DNA from: Planctomycetota bacterium
GTDB taxonomy: Bacteria > Planctomycetota > UBA11346
NCBI GenBank assembly: GCA_947470885.1
Contig: CANIXE010000087.1
Location: 1-8,082 of the forward strand
Length of the DNA: 8,082 nt
Direction of reading: 5' to 3'
The notes beneath the pieces were generated by a model. It worked only from the letters and a program-made list of their open reading frames with translations. It was not told the DNA's origin and did no database searches. Below, piece by piece: positions 1 through 6,807 of this stretch. How positions within the stretch are numbered: the stretch's first letter is position 1; the number at the start of each line of letters is the position of its first letter. The position numbers and the translations under genes were made by a program.

Positions 1-67
1 GCTCCGCCGCTGGGGCGAGGGGCAACAGGAGGGCGGAGACCAGGAAGACGAAGCCGGAAAGTCGCAT
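1..67 (-). CDS. Secreted/periplasmic protein, N-terminal fragment (signal peptide only)
   Basis: An ATG at 67 opens a minus-strand frame that runs off the left edge. Its 22 visible residues form a good Sec signal peptide: basic start (MRLSGF), hydrophobic core (VFLVSALLLPL) and a probable signal peptidase I site at APA-A. The protein is therefore exported, or a lipoprotein-free periplasmic or cell-wall protein. A GGAA about 8-9 bases upstream of the ATG is a weak ribosome binding site. It lies 88 bp downstream of the TsaE-glycosyltransferase gene on the same strand, so co-transcription is possible. In many gammaproteobacteria the gene after tsaE is an AmiB/AmiC-type N-acetylmuramoyl-L-alanine amidase, which is also exported. 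That identity is inferred from context only; nothing in the visible residues is diagnostic. Confidence 0.6.
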   Translation of the reverse strand, partial: MRLSGFVFLVSALLLPLAPAAE

Positions 68-155
68 GGGATAGATTCCAGGGTTTGTGGTCACCCTACA
101 ATCTACCCGAAATATCTCGAACATGCCAGACCCAACAATGCGTAACGCGGTGGGG

Positions 156-2495
156 TCACCCCCCCGGGGGCTTTACCTTGGCCACCCCGTGGGTGGTTTT
201 CTCCCACAAGTGGGGTTTGTGGAGGAGCTGGACCACCGCCCGCATCGCCGCCAGACCCAGCATCAGCCAATACAGGGGCACCAGCAGGGCCGGGCCCCAG
301 GATCCCCGCTGGCCCGGTCGCCGGCCCGAGATCGCCGCAGCTGCGATGAACACCACGTTGCCCAACAGCAGCACCACCGCCGCCACCGCCGATACCTGGC
401 TGGCCAGGGCAAAGCCGGGATGTTCCCCCGGGCCACCATACCACACCGGCCAACTGGCCCGTTCATGGCCCCAATCCCGTTCCGTCAGCAATTGCATCAG
501 AGTCCAATGGTGGCCCAGATCCCAGACGGCGCAGCCCAGCCAGACGAACAGCAACGCCCACAGGGCCAAGTTGAGGGCCGCCAGGGTCGGCACCGCCCCC
601 ACCGCCAGCAGGAATCCCAGGGTACCGCTGACCCCCAAGCGCGACACCAATTGCCATGGCCGGCGGCCCCACACCAGGTGGGTCACCAGATAGCCCTTCA
701 ACCAACGGGTGCGCTGGCGGATCCACGCCCCCAGGTGCTCGGGGGCCTCTTCCCAGGTGGTGCTGTCCAGACAGGCGGTACGCCCACCTGCCAAATGCAG
801 ACGTACCCCCAGATCGCAGTCTTCAGTCACGTTGAAGGGATCCCAGCCCCCCAGATCCCGCAGGACCTCCATCCGGAAATGGTTGCTGGTGCCCCCCAGG
901 GGGATCGGTGCGCCCAACCGCTGCAACCCCGGCAAATAGCGACGGAACCACAGGTTGTATTCCAGGGCGAACCAACGGGTCAGGAGGTTCGACCGGTGAT
1001 TGTGCCAGGCCAGCTGGGCTTGCAGGCAGACCACCTGGGGCGGCAGGCTGGCGAAGGCCGCCGCCGCCTGCTTCAGCTGGTCTGGATCCGGCCGGTCCTC
1101 GGCGTCGAACACCACCAACAGGCTCCCCGTGGCCCGGGCCAGCCCGTGGTTGCAAGCCCGGGGCTTGGTCTTGGGCTTGGCGTGGGGGACGACCACGATC
1201 TCGGCCCAGGGCGGGATGCCCGCGGCCTCCAAAGCATGGCGGGTCAACGGGTCGTCGGCTTCCACCAGGAATTTCACATCCAGGCGGTCCCGGGGATAAT
1301 CCAGGCGTTGCAGACTGGTGAGAATGCTGCCGGCGACATTGTCTTCCCGGTACAGAGGGACCAGGATGGTGTAGACCGGCCAACCCCCGGCGGGTTCCCG
1401 CGGGTCGACCTGGCGAACCCCAGGCACGCCCCCCAGGGCCAAGGCCAGGGCCCGGTACAACACCGCCCCGAGATAAATGAGGGAAATTCCTCCGGCCAGG
1501 ACCCCCAGAGCGATCAAGGTGTCCCAGGTCAGGAGCCACAAAAGGGTGACCAGAGCCCCCGCCAATAAAGGTTCCTGACCCACGGGATCCGCCCTTCGGC
1601 CACCGATCACGGACATAATCACGGCCAGCAGCGCCACCGCTCCCAGGAAGCACCAGGGCCCGGCCAGGGCATACCCCAGCGCCCCAGCGCCAGCGCAGGT
1701 CAGGGCGGAAACCACCAGCCAGGGATAGGCGATCATTCGCACCGCCGCCGTATCCAGGTGGGCATTCAGCCACGAGGACACCAGGGCGTCCCCACCCTGG
1801 GCATCGGCCGCAATGGTGATGATCCGAGGCACGGGTACGGGGATGGGTTCAGGGATAGGTGCGCAAACAGGATCGGACACGGAATCCGTGGGATACGGCT
1901 CCACCGGTGCCGTCGCGATGGCGGTACGAGCCGCCGATGATACCCGGCCACAACCGGATTCCCCCCCCTGGATCAGGGTTCCGGTCACCGGCTCCGATAC
2001 CGGGATCCCCGGCTCGTTGCCGCCGGTACATGACCCCGTGCCCTCCCCAGGTTCCCCGGCTGGGGATCTCGGTGGCGGCCAAATTCGACCAGGGGGAGCC
2101 ACGATGGTGGCCATTCGTTGGCCATCCTGGGGTTCCAGGGTGACGAACCACAGGTCCCCGGTGAGGGCCTGGGCCACCTGTTCCCCCCATTCCACCACCG
2201 CGACTGCGCCCTCGGACTGCTCGGAAAATCCCAGCCCTTCCAGGGCATCCGGTCCCGACAGGCGGCAAGCATCGACGTGGACGACTGGGATCCTGGCCTC
2301 ATATCGATGCAGCAGGGTATAGGTCGGACTGGCCACCGCCGCCGGATCGCCCCCCAAGGCCTCCACCAGGTAACGGGTCAGCGTGGTCTTCCCGGCGCCC
2401 ATCGGGCCATCCAGACGGATCACATCGCCCGGCCGCACGGACTTGGCCAGGGCCCGGGCAAGACGACGGGTCGCGGAGAGGTTCGGCAGATCCAT
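156..2495 (-). CDS. Fusion protein: TsaE (tRNA t6A biosynthesis ATPase) + membrane glycosyltransferase family 2
   Basis: This is a 779-residue protein with two unrelated halves. Residues 1-136 are a full TsaE domain, the P-loop ATPase that acts with TsaB/TsaD to make threonylcarbamoyl-adenosine at tRNA position 37. Visible are the P-loop GPMGAGKTT (30-38), SPTYTLLHRY (56-65), HVDACRL (73-79, Cys where E. coli has Tyr in HFDLYRL) and VVEWGEQ (100-106). Residues about 137-225 are a Gly/Pro-rich linker ending in IPEPIPVPVP. Residues about 255-779 are a cellulose-synthase-like GT2: hydrophobic segments at about 257-297 and 309-352, start of the GT-A fold ILVPLYRED (377-385), VEADD (411-415), FDAEDRPDP (463-471), TED (557-559), QRTRW (594-598), then further membrane segments (about 622-656, 695-722, 733-757) and a C-terminal LWEKTTHG (763-770). 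It probably makes or extends an exopolysaccharide at the inner membrane; the substrate is unknown. The start is firm: an in-frame TAA lies one codon upstream and residue 1 aligns with known TsaE starts. No strong ribosome binding site is seen. Confidence 0.9.
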   Translation of the reverse strand: MDLPNLSATRRLARALAKSVRPGDVIRLDGPMGAGKTTLTRYLVEALGGDPAAVASPTYTLLHRYEARIPVVHVDACRLSGPDALEGLGFSEQSEGAVAVVEWGEQVAQALTGDLWFVTLEPQDGQRMATIVAPPGRIWPPPRSPAGEPGEGTGSCTGGNEPGIPVSEPVTGTLIQGGESGCGRVSSAARTAIATAPVEPYPTDSVSDPVCAPIPEPIPVPVPRIITIAADAQGGDALVSSWLNAHLDTAAVRMIAYPWLVVSALTCAGAGALGYALAGPWCFLGAVALLAVIMSVIGGRRADPVGQEPLLAGALVTLLWLLTWDTLIALGVLAGGISLIYLGAVLYRALALALGGVPGVRQVDPREPAGGWPVYTILVPLYREDNVAGSILTSLQRLDYPRDRLDVKFLVEADDPLTRHALEAAGIPPWAEIVVVPHAKPKTKPRACNHGLARATGSLLVVFDAEDRPDPDQLKQAAAAFASLPPQVVCLQAQLAWHNHRSNLLTRWFALEYNLWFRRYLPGLQRLGAPIPLGGTSNHFRMEVLRDLGGWDPFNVTEDCDLGVRLHLAGGRTACLDSTTWEEAPEHLGAWIRQRTRWLKGYLVTHLVWGRRPWQLVSRLGVSGTLGFLLAVGAVPTLAALNLALWALLFVWLGCAVWDLGHHWTLMQLLTERDWGHERASWPVWYGGPGEHPGFALASQVSAVAAVVLLLGNVVFIAAAAISGRRPGQRGSWGPALLVPLYWLMLGLAAMRAVVQLLHKPHLWEKTTHGVAKVKPPGG

Positions 2496-2612
2496 GAATT
2501 ACGGACGGTGCGCACCACCTCTTCCTCCGCAAGCGCCCCCACCAGGGAAAATCAGACTGTGTCCCAATACCGCGCATTGACCCGGGGTTCCCGGTGCATG
2601 CTCTCAGCCCCC
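2496..2612. promoter_or_regulatory. Divergent intergenic spacer between tsaE-GT2 and gcvP
   Basis: This short spacer must carry the promoter for the minus-strand fusion gene, and one for gcvP unless gcvP's lies inside the fusion gene. I found no convincing -35/-10 pair on either strand. A GGAGGAAGAGG on the minus strand lies about 22 bases before the fusion-gene ATG, too far for normal ribosome binding. There is no room for, and no sign of, a tandem glycine riboswitch. The role as a control region is inferred from the divergent layout only. Confidence 0.4.
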
Positions 2613-5465
2613 ATGAGCCCAGCTTACGCCACCCTGCCCGCCCCCTACATCGACAACCGCCTGGGCCACCCCGACCAGTTCGCCCGGCGCCACATCGGTC
2701 CGGATGCCGGACAGCAGCAACGGATGCTGGAAACCCTCGGTTACGCCAACCTGGACGCCCTGATCGACGCCACCGTGCCCGCGGATATCCGGCGTCAGCC
2801 GCTGAACCTGCCCGCCGGTATCCATGAACAGGACGCCCTGGCCCGCCTGCGCACCTACGCCGAGGCCAACCGTCCCCGCCGGGCCCTCATCGGCCTGGGC
2901 TACCACGCCTGCCACGTCCCCGCGGTGATCCAGCGGGGCGTCCTGGAAAATCCGGGCTGGTACACCCAGTACACCCCCTACCAGGCGGAAATCGCCCAGG
3001 GTCGCCTGGAATCCCTGCTGAACTTCCAGACCATGGTCGCCGACCTCACGGCCCTGCCCATGGCCAACGCCAGCATGCTGGACGAGGGCACCGCCGCCGC
3101 CGAGGCCCTGGCAATGTGCGCCGGCTTGGCGGATGGCCGCCTGGTATTCCGCATCGCCAGCGACACCCACCCCCAGACCATCGACATCGTCCGCACCCGG
3201 GCCTACGCCCTGGGCCTGCTGGTGGTGGTGGAAGACGCGCCCCAGGCCGACGCCGACACCTGCGGCATCCTGATTCAGTACCCCGCCAGCTCGGGCCGGA
3301 TCACCGACCCCCGCCCGGCCATCGAGGCCGCCCACGCCGCCGGGGCCAAGGTCGTCCTCGCCACGGATCTGCTGGCCCTGACCCTGCTGACCCCTCCTGG
3401 TGAACTGGGCGCCGACATCGCCGTGGGCAGCGCCCAGCGTTTCGGCGTGCCCCTGGGCTTCGGCGGCCCCCACGCCGGCTTCCTCGCCACCAAGGAGGAA
3501 TTCAAGCGGGCCCTGCCCGGTCGCTTGGTGGGCGTGTCCAAGGATCGCCACGGCCAGCCCGCCCTGCGCCTGGCCCTGCAAACCCGGGAACAGCACATCC
3601 GCCGGGAAAAGGCCTCGTCCAATATCTGCACCGCCCAGGCCCTGCTGGCCAACATGGCGGCGATGTACGCCGTCTACCACGGCCCCGAAGGCCTGACCGC
3701 CATCGCCCGCCGGATCCACGGTCTGGCCTCCGCCCTGGCCTATGGCCTGCGCAATGCCGGCTTCCCGGTGAACGATTCCTACTTCGACACCATCACCGTC
3801 TTCACCGGCACCCGCACCGCGGATCTGGCCGGGGTCCTGGCCGGCGCCGGCTACGACATGCGGATCGGCGCCGAATCCCTGGGCTTCGCCCTGGATGAAC
3901 GCACCAGTGGCGATGAAGTCGCCGACATCCTTGGCCTACTGGGAGCCGACCGGTCAGTGATCCCCGGCACCGGCATCCCCGCTGGTCTGCAGCGCAGCAG
4001 CAGCTTCCTGACCCATCCGGTGTTCCACGCCCACCGCAGCGAAACCGAGCTGATGCGGTACTTGAAGCACCTGGAGAACAAGGACCTGTCCCTGGTCCAC
4101 AGCATGATCCCCCTGGGCTCGTGCACGATGAAGCTGAACGCCGCCGTGGAATTGCTGCCGGTCAGCTGGGCCGCGTTCAGCGACGTGCATCCGTTCGCCC
4201 CGGCGTTTGCGACCCAGGGCTGGACCAAGGTCTTCGCCGATCTCACCACCTGGCTGGGTGAGATCACCGGCCTCCCCGGCGTGTCCCTGCAGCCCAACGC
4301 CGGCAGCCAGGGTGAATTCGCCGGGCTGTTGACCATCCAGGGCTGGCACGCCAGCCGGGGCCAGGGCCAGCGCAAGATCTGCCTAATCCCCACCAGCGCC
4401 CACGGCACCAACCCGGCCAGCGCGGTGATGGCCGGCCTGACCGTCGTCGCCGTGGCCTGCGACGCCCTGGGCAACATCAACATCGACGATCTCAAGGCCA
4501 AGGCCGAGGCCCACGCCAACGACCTGTCGTGCCTGATGGTGACCTACCCCAGCACCCACGGGGTATTCGAGGCCGGGATTGCCGAGATCAGCCGGATCGT
4601 CCACGCCAACGGCGGGCAGGTCTACATGGACGGGGCGAACATGAACGCCCAGGTGGGCCTCACCAGCCCAGGCGCCATCGGCGCCGACGTCTGCCACCTG
4701 AACCTCCACAAGACCTTCGCCATCCCCCACGGCGGCGGCGGGCCGGGCGTCGGCCCGATCTGCGTAGCCAGCCATCTGACCCCGTTCCTCCCCGGCCACG
4801 CCGTGGTCAGCCCCAACGGCAAGACCTGGGGCGCGGTGAGCGCCGCCCCCTGGGGCAGCGCCAGCATCCTCCTGATCTCCTGGGTCTACATCGCCGCCCT
4901 GGGCGCCGCCGGGCTCACCGAATCCACCAAGGTGGCCATCCTCAACGCCAACTACCTGGCCAAGCGCCTGCAGCCGTACTACCCGGTGCTTTACACCGGC
5001 GCCAACGGCCGAGTGGCCCACGAATGCATCCTCGACCTGCGTCCCCTCAAGGCCAACGGCATCGAGGTGGAGGACGTGGCCAAACGCCTCATGGATTACG
5101 GCTTCCACGCCCCGACCATGAGCTTCCCGGTGGCCGGCACCCTGATGATCGAGCCCACGGAATCCGAATCCCTGGCAGAACTCGACCGCTTCGCGGACGC
5201 CATGATCCGGATCATGGGCGAGATCAACGAAGTCATCGGCGGCCTGGCCGACGCCAAGGACAACGTCCTGAAGATGGCCCCCCACACCCAGGAGGAAATC
5301 TGCGCCGATTCCTGGACCCACCGCTACAGCCGCACCCAAGCCGCCTTCCCCGCCCCCTGGATCAAAGGCCACAAGTTCTGGCCCACGGTGGCCCGGATCG
5401 ATAACGTCTGGGGCGACCGGAACCTGGTGTGCTCCTGCGTGGGGATGGACGCGTACAAGGCGTGA
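2613..5465 (+). CDS. gcvP: Glycine dehydrogenase (aminomethyl-transferring), glycine cleavage system P-protein
   Basis: This PLP enzyme decarboxylates glycine and passes the aminomethyl group to the lipoyl arm of GcvH, feeding one-carbon units to folate through GcvT. About 950 residues, the usual size of the single-chain form (E. coli 957). Similarity to E. coli GcvP can be followed end to end: RRHIGPDAGQQQRMLETLG near the N-terminus, NPGWYTQYTPYQ, GSAQRFGVPLGFGGPHAGF, TREQHIRREKASSNICTAQ, GSCTMKLN (502-509), SAHGTNPAS (595-603), DGANMNAQ (673-680), the PLP lysine K700 in NLHKTF, the GGGGPG loop (707-712) and FHAPTMSFPVAGTLM. Two in-frame ATGs (2598 and 2613) could start it and neither has a clear Shine-Dalgarno; I chose 2613, though 2598 would add only five residues. 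The open frame continues upstream across the divergent gene but has no family similarity there. No gcvT or gcvH is adjacent. Confidence 0.97.
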   Translation: MSPAYATLPAPYIDNRLGHPDQFARRHIGPDAGQQQRMLETLGYANLDALIDATVPADIRRQPLNLPAGIHEQDALARLRTYAEANRPRRALIGLGYHACHVPAVIQRGVLENPGWYTQYTPYQAEIAQGRLESLLNFQTMVADLTALPMANASMLDEGTAAAEALAMCAGLADGRLVFRIASDTHPQTIDIVRTRAYALGLLVVVEDAPQADADTCGILIQYPASSGRITDPRPAIEAAHAAGAKVVLATDLLALTLLTPPGELGADIAVGSAQRFGVPLGFGGPHAGFLATKEEFKRALPGRLVGVSKDRHGQPALRLALQTREQHIRREKASSNICTAQALLANMAAMYAVYHGPEGLTAIARRIHGLASALAYGLRNAGFPVNDSYFDTITVFTGTRTADLAGVLAGAGYDMRIGAESLGFALDERTSGDEVADILGLLGADRSVIPGTGIPAGLQRSSSFLTHPVFHAHRSETELMRYLKHLENKDLSLVHSMIPLGSCTMKLNAAVELLPVSWAAFSDVHPFAPAFATQGWTKVFADLTTWLGEITGLPGVSLQPNAGSQGEFAGLLTIQGWHASRGQGQRKICLIPTSAHGTNPASAVMAGLTVVAVACDALGNINIDDLKAKAEAHANDLSCLMVTYPSTHGVFEAGIAEISRIVHANGGQVYMDGANMNAQVGLTSPGAIGADVCHLNLHKTFAIPHGGGGPGVGPICVASHLTPFLPGHAVVSPNGKTWGAVSAAPWGSASILLISWVYIAALGAAGLTESTKVAILNANYLAKRLQPYYPVLYTGANGRVAHECILDLRPLKANGIEVEDVAKRLMDYGFHAPTMSFPVAGTLMIEPTESESLAELDRFADAMIRIMGEINEVIGGLADAKDNVLKMAPHTQEEICADSWTHRYSRTQAAFPAPWIKGHKFWPTVARIDNVWGDRNLVCSCVGMDAYKA

Positions 5466-5475
5466 GGGCGGACCT

Positions 5476-5544
5476 CCGGGAGCGCCGGCCTCCAGGCCGG
5501 CCTGGGGGTTGGGCTCAAGCCGGCCTGGAGGCAGGCGCTCCCGG
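5476..5544. repeat. REP-like inverted repeat after gcvP
   Basis: Two 26-base arms, 5476-5501 and 5519-5544, are reverse complements at 25 of 26 positions, with a 17-base loop. The left arm contains its own hairpin: GCCGGCC (5484-5490), TCCA, GGCCGGC (5495-5501). This nested, GC-rich palindrome 10 bases after the gcvP stop is typical of REP/BIME elements. It could fold into a strong stem and slow transcription or protect the 3' end, but no T-run follows, so it is not a standard intrinsic terminator. Confidence 0.75.
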
Positions 5545-5565
5545 GTGACAACACGTAGGAAGTCC

Positions 5566-5580
5566 GCGCTCCCGGGCGAC
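5566..5580 (+). repeat. Partial third copy of the REP-arm end
   Basis: GCGCTCCCGGGCGAC here repeats the end of the right arm and its flank, GCGCTCCCGGGTGAC at 5535-5549, with one mismatch. It looks like a remnant of another REP unit, suggesting the cluster was once larger. Confidence 0.5.
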
Positions 5581-5896
5581 CCGCGATGCTTGTCAACGCG
5601 TCACGCTGGGCTGCACAAGCTTGGTTGACCGATGGATGTCCTCGACCCCGGTGGGGACTTCGCCCTGCGTCCAATCGCCAGGTCGTTTCGCCACGGCAAC
5701 ATGGTAACGCCGGGACGCAGATCGCCGGAAAAAAACTTCCCCTGTGCTTCTTCCCTGGGCGTAGCCTCTGGCACCTGCCGGTCTTTCGGCCTGAGGGTAT
5801 CAGTTTTCCACCAGGGCCGTCTGCCCTGGGTTTGGGATGTGACCCTGTTGCGACCTTCTCTGGTCGGCGGGTCCCTTACCCCTCCCCAGGATCTCC
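5581..5896. other. Gene-free stretch with small hairpins
   Basis: I find no protein-like reading frame; the open frames here have no recognisable motifs and run into the next gene out of frame. Structure seen: a perfect 7-bp stem CCAGGGC (5811-5817) / GCCCTGG (5823-5829) with a 5-base loop; a small CTGA/TCAG hairpin (5792-5804) followed by TTTT; and an A7 run at about 5730. It does not match tmRNA, SRP RNA, RNase P RNA, or the glycine or cobalamin riboswitches as far as I can recognise by eye. It may simply be the promoter and leader of the transglutaminase-like gene. Confidence 0.4.
5888..5891 (+). promoter_or_regulatory. Ribosome binding site of the transglutaminase-like gene
   Basis: AGGA lies five bases before the ATG at 5897 and supports that start over the earlier out-of-frame ATGs. 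Confidence 0.5.
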
Positions 5897-6709
5897 ATGC
5901 TCATCCACGTCGGCCATCGCATCTCCCTCCGTTTTCCCCAACCCACCGCAGTGATTCTGATGTTGGATCTCCATCCTTCGGTGGTGGATGCTGGGTTACG
6001 CATCGACCCCCTGATGCTGGATCCGCCGGTGCCCAACCATTCTTACGTGGACCTGTATGGCAATGTGTGCCGGCGCCTGGTGGCCCCCGAGGGGCGGATC
6101 ACCATTCGTCAGGACGCGGTGGTGGTGGACGGGGGCATGGCGGATCCCCAATTCCCCGATGCCCGGCAGCACCTGGTGGGGGATCTGCCGGATGACGTCC
6201 TGCACTTTCTGCTGGCCAGTCGCTATTGCGAAGTGGACAGCGAATTGAAGGCCATCGCCACCCGTTGGTTCGGGCATCTTATCCCCGGGTGGTCCATGGT
6301 GATGGCGATCTGCAATCTGGTGCACCGCCACGTTCGCTTCGACTACCAGATGGCCCGGGCCAACCGCACCGCCCTGGAGACCTACCGGGAAGGCCGGGGG
6401 GTGTGCCGGGACTTCATGCACTTGGCCATCACCTGGTGCCGGATCATGAACATTCCCGCCCGGTATTGCAGCGGTTACCTGGGGGATATCGGCGTGCCCA
6501 GCAAGCCCCCCATGGATTTCAGCGCCTGGTTCGAGGTCTACTTGGGCGGGGCCTGGCACGTCTTCGACGCCCGGAACAACACTCCCCGGATCGGCCGGGT
6601 GCTGATGACCCGGGGCCGGGATGCCGCCGACGTGGCCCTGACCACCACCTTCGGCGACAGCCTGCTGGAGGGATTCGAGGTCTGGACCGATCAGGTGGCC
6701 CAGACCTGA
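5897..6709 (+). CDS. Transglutaminase-like family protein (COG1305 type)
   Basis: 270 residues, a complete member of the bacterial transglutaminase-like (papain-fold) family; no signal peptide, so probably cytosolic. The N-terminal half (about 1-105) is the beta-rich N-terminal region usual in this group, containing DAYGN-like DLYGNVCRRLVAP (52-64). Residues about 106-230 hold the core: SRYCEVDSEL (108-117), then FDYQMARANRTALETYREG, GVCRDFMHLAI (168-178) with the presumed nucleophile C170, IPARYCSGYLGDIGVP (186-201), and FSAWFEVYLGGAWHVFDARNN (208-228) with D224 as the usual third residue. The position that is His in the classical HAW motif is Ser209; H221 is nearby. It could be a protease, an amidase or a cross-linking enzyme; the true substrate of this group is not known to me. 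Start chosen from AGGA five bases upstream. It is followed after 98 bp by a 5'-nucleotidase gene on the same strand. Confidence 0.9.
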   Translation: MLIHVGHRISLRFPQPTAVILMLDLHPSVVDAGLRIDPLMLDPPVPNHSYVDLYGNVCRRLVAPEGRITIRQDAVVVDGGMADPQFPDARQHLVGDLPDDVLHFLLASRYCEVDSELKAIATRWFGHLIPGWSMVMAICNLVHRHVRFDYQMARANRTALETYREGRGVCRDFMHLAITWCRIMNIPARYCSGYLGDIGVPSKPPMDFSAWFEVYLGGAWHVFDARNNTPRIGRVLMTRGRDAADVALTTTFGDSLLEGFEVWTDQVAQT

Positions 6710-6714
6710 GCCAA

Positions 6715-6735
6715 CCCAGGACCCTGGGGATTTTT
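6715..6735 (+). terminator. Weak intrinsic terminator after the transglutaminase-like gene
   Basis: CCCAG (6715-6719), loop GACC, CTGGG (6724-6728), then GA and five T. It lies five bases after the transglutaminase stop. The stem is only 5 bp, so termination would be partial at best. Confidence 0.35.
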
Positions 6736-6737
6736 GA

Positions 6738-6770
6738 CCCACCGAGTCCATCCTTTTCAATACCGGTGGG
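6738..6770. repeat. Short inverted repeat before the 5'-nucleotidase gene
   Basis: CCCACCG (6738-6744) and CGGTGGG (6764-6770) are exact reverse complements, 19 bases apart, in the 98-bp gap. The spacing (26 bp centre to centre) could suit a dimeric repressor site or an RNA stem. No promoter can be assigned with confidence, so it may be chance. Confidence 0.3.
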
Positions 6771-6807
6771 CGATTGTCCTGGCCCACAGGTGAATCATCG
6801 TCACCCC

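Noticed and set aside
87..1568. Long plus-strand open frame of 493 codons opposite the glycosyltransferase domain
   Set aside because: Rich in Gln, Pro and Gly, with no recognisable motif; it is the antisense shadow of a clearly conserved gene in GC-rich DNA.
2118..2612. Extension of the gcvP frame 165 codons upstream
   Set aside because: It overlaps the divergent tsaE-GT2 gene, has no GcvP similarity before about 2613, and known GcvP proteins begin there.
2496..2612. Glycine riboswitch before gcvP
   Set aside because: The spacer is too short for the tandem aptamer and none of the conserved core bases is recognisable.
2604..3719. 371-codon minus-strand frame opposite gcvP
   Set aside because: Gly/Val/Gln-rich antisense shadow; the plus strand codes for a highly conserved enzyme throughout.
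4383..5372. 329-codon minus-strand frame opposite the gcvP C-terminus
   Set aside because: Same kind of shadow, very rich in Gly, Val, Asp and Ala with no domain signature.
5476..5544. Intrinsic terminator for gcvP
   Set aside because: The stem is strong, but no T-run follows on either strand, so a REP-like element is the better description.
5632..6195. 187-codon plus-strand frame ahead of and overlapping the transglutaminase-like gene
   Set aside because: No family resemblance, no ribosome binding site, and its second half overlaps a well-supported gene in another frame.
6226..6807. Extension of the 5'-nucleotidase frame 194 codons upstream
   Set aside because: It overlaps the transglutaminase-like gene in another frame and the family similarity starts only at about 6830.
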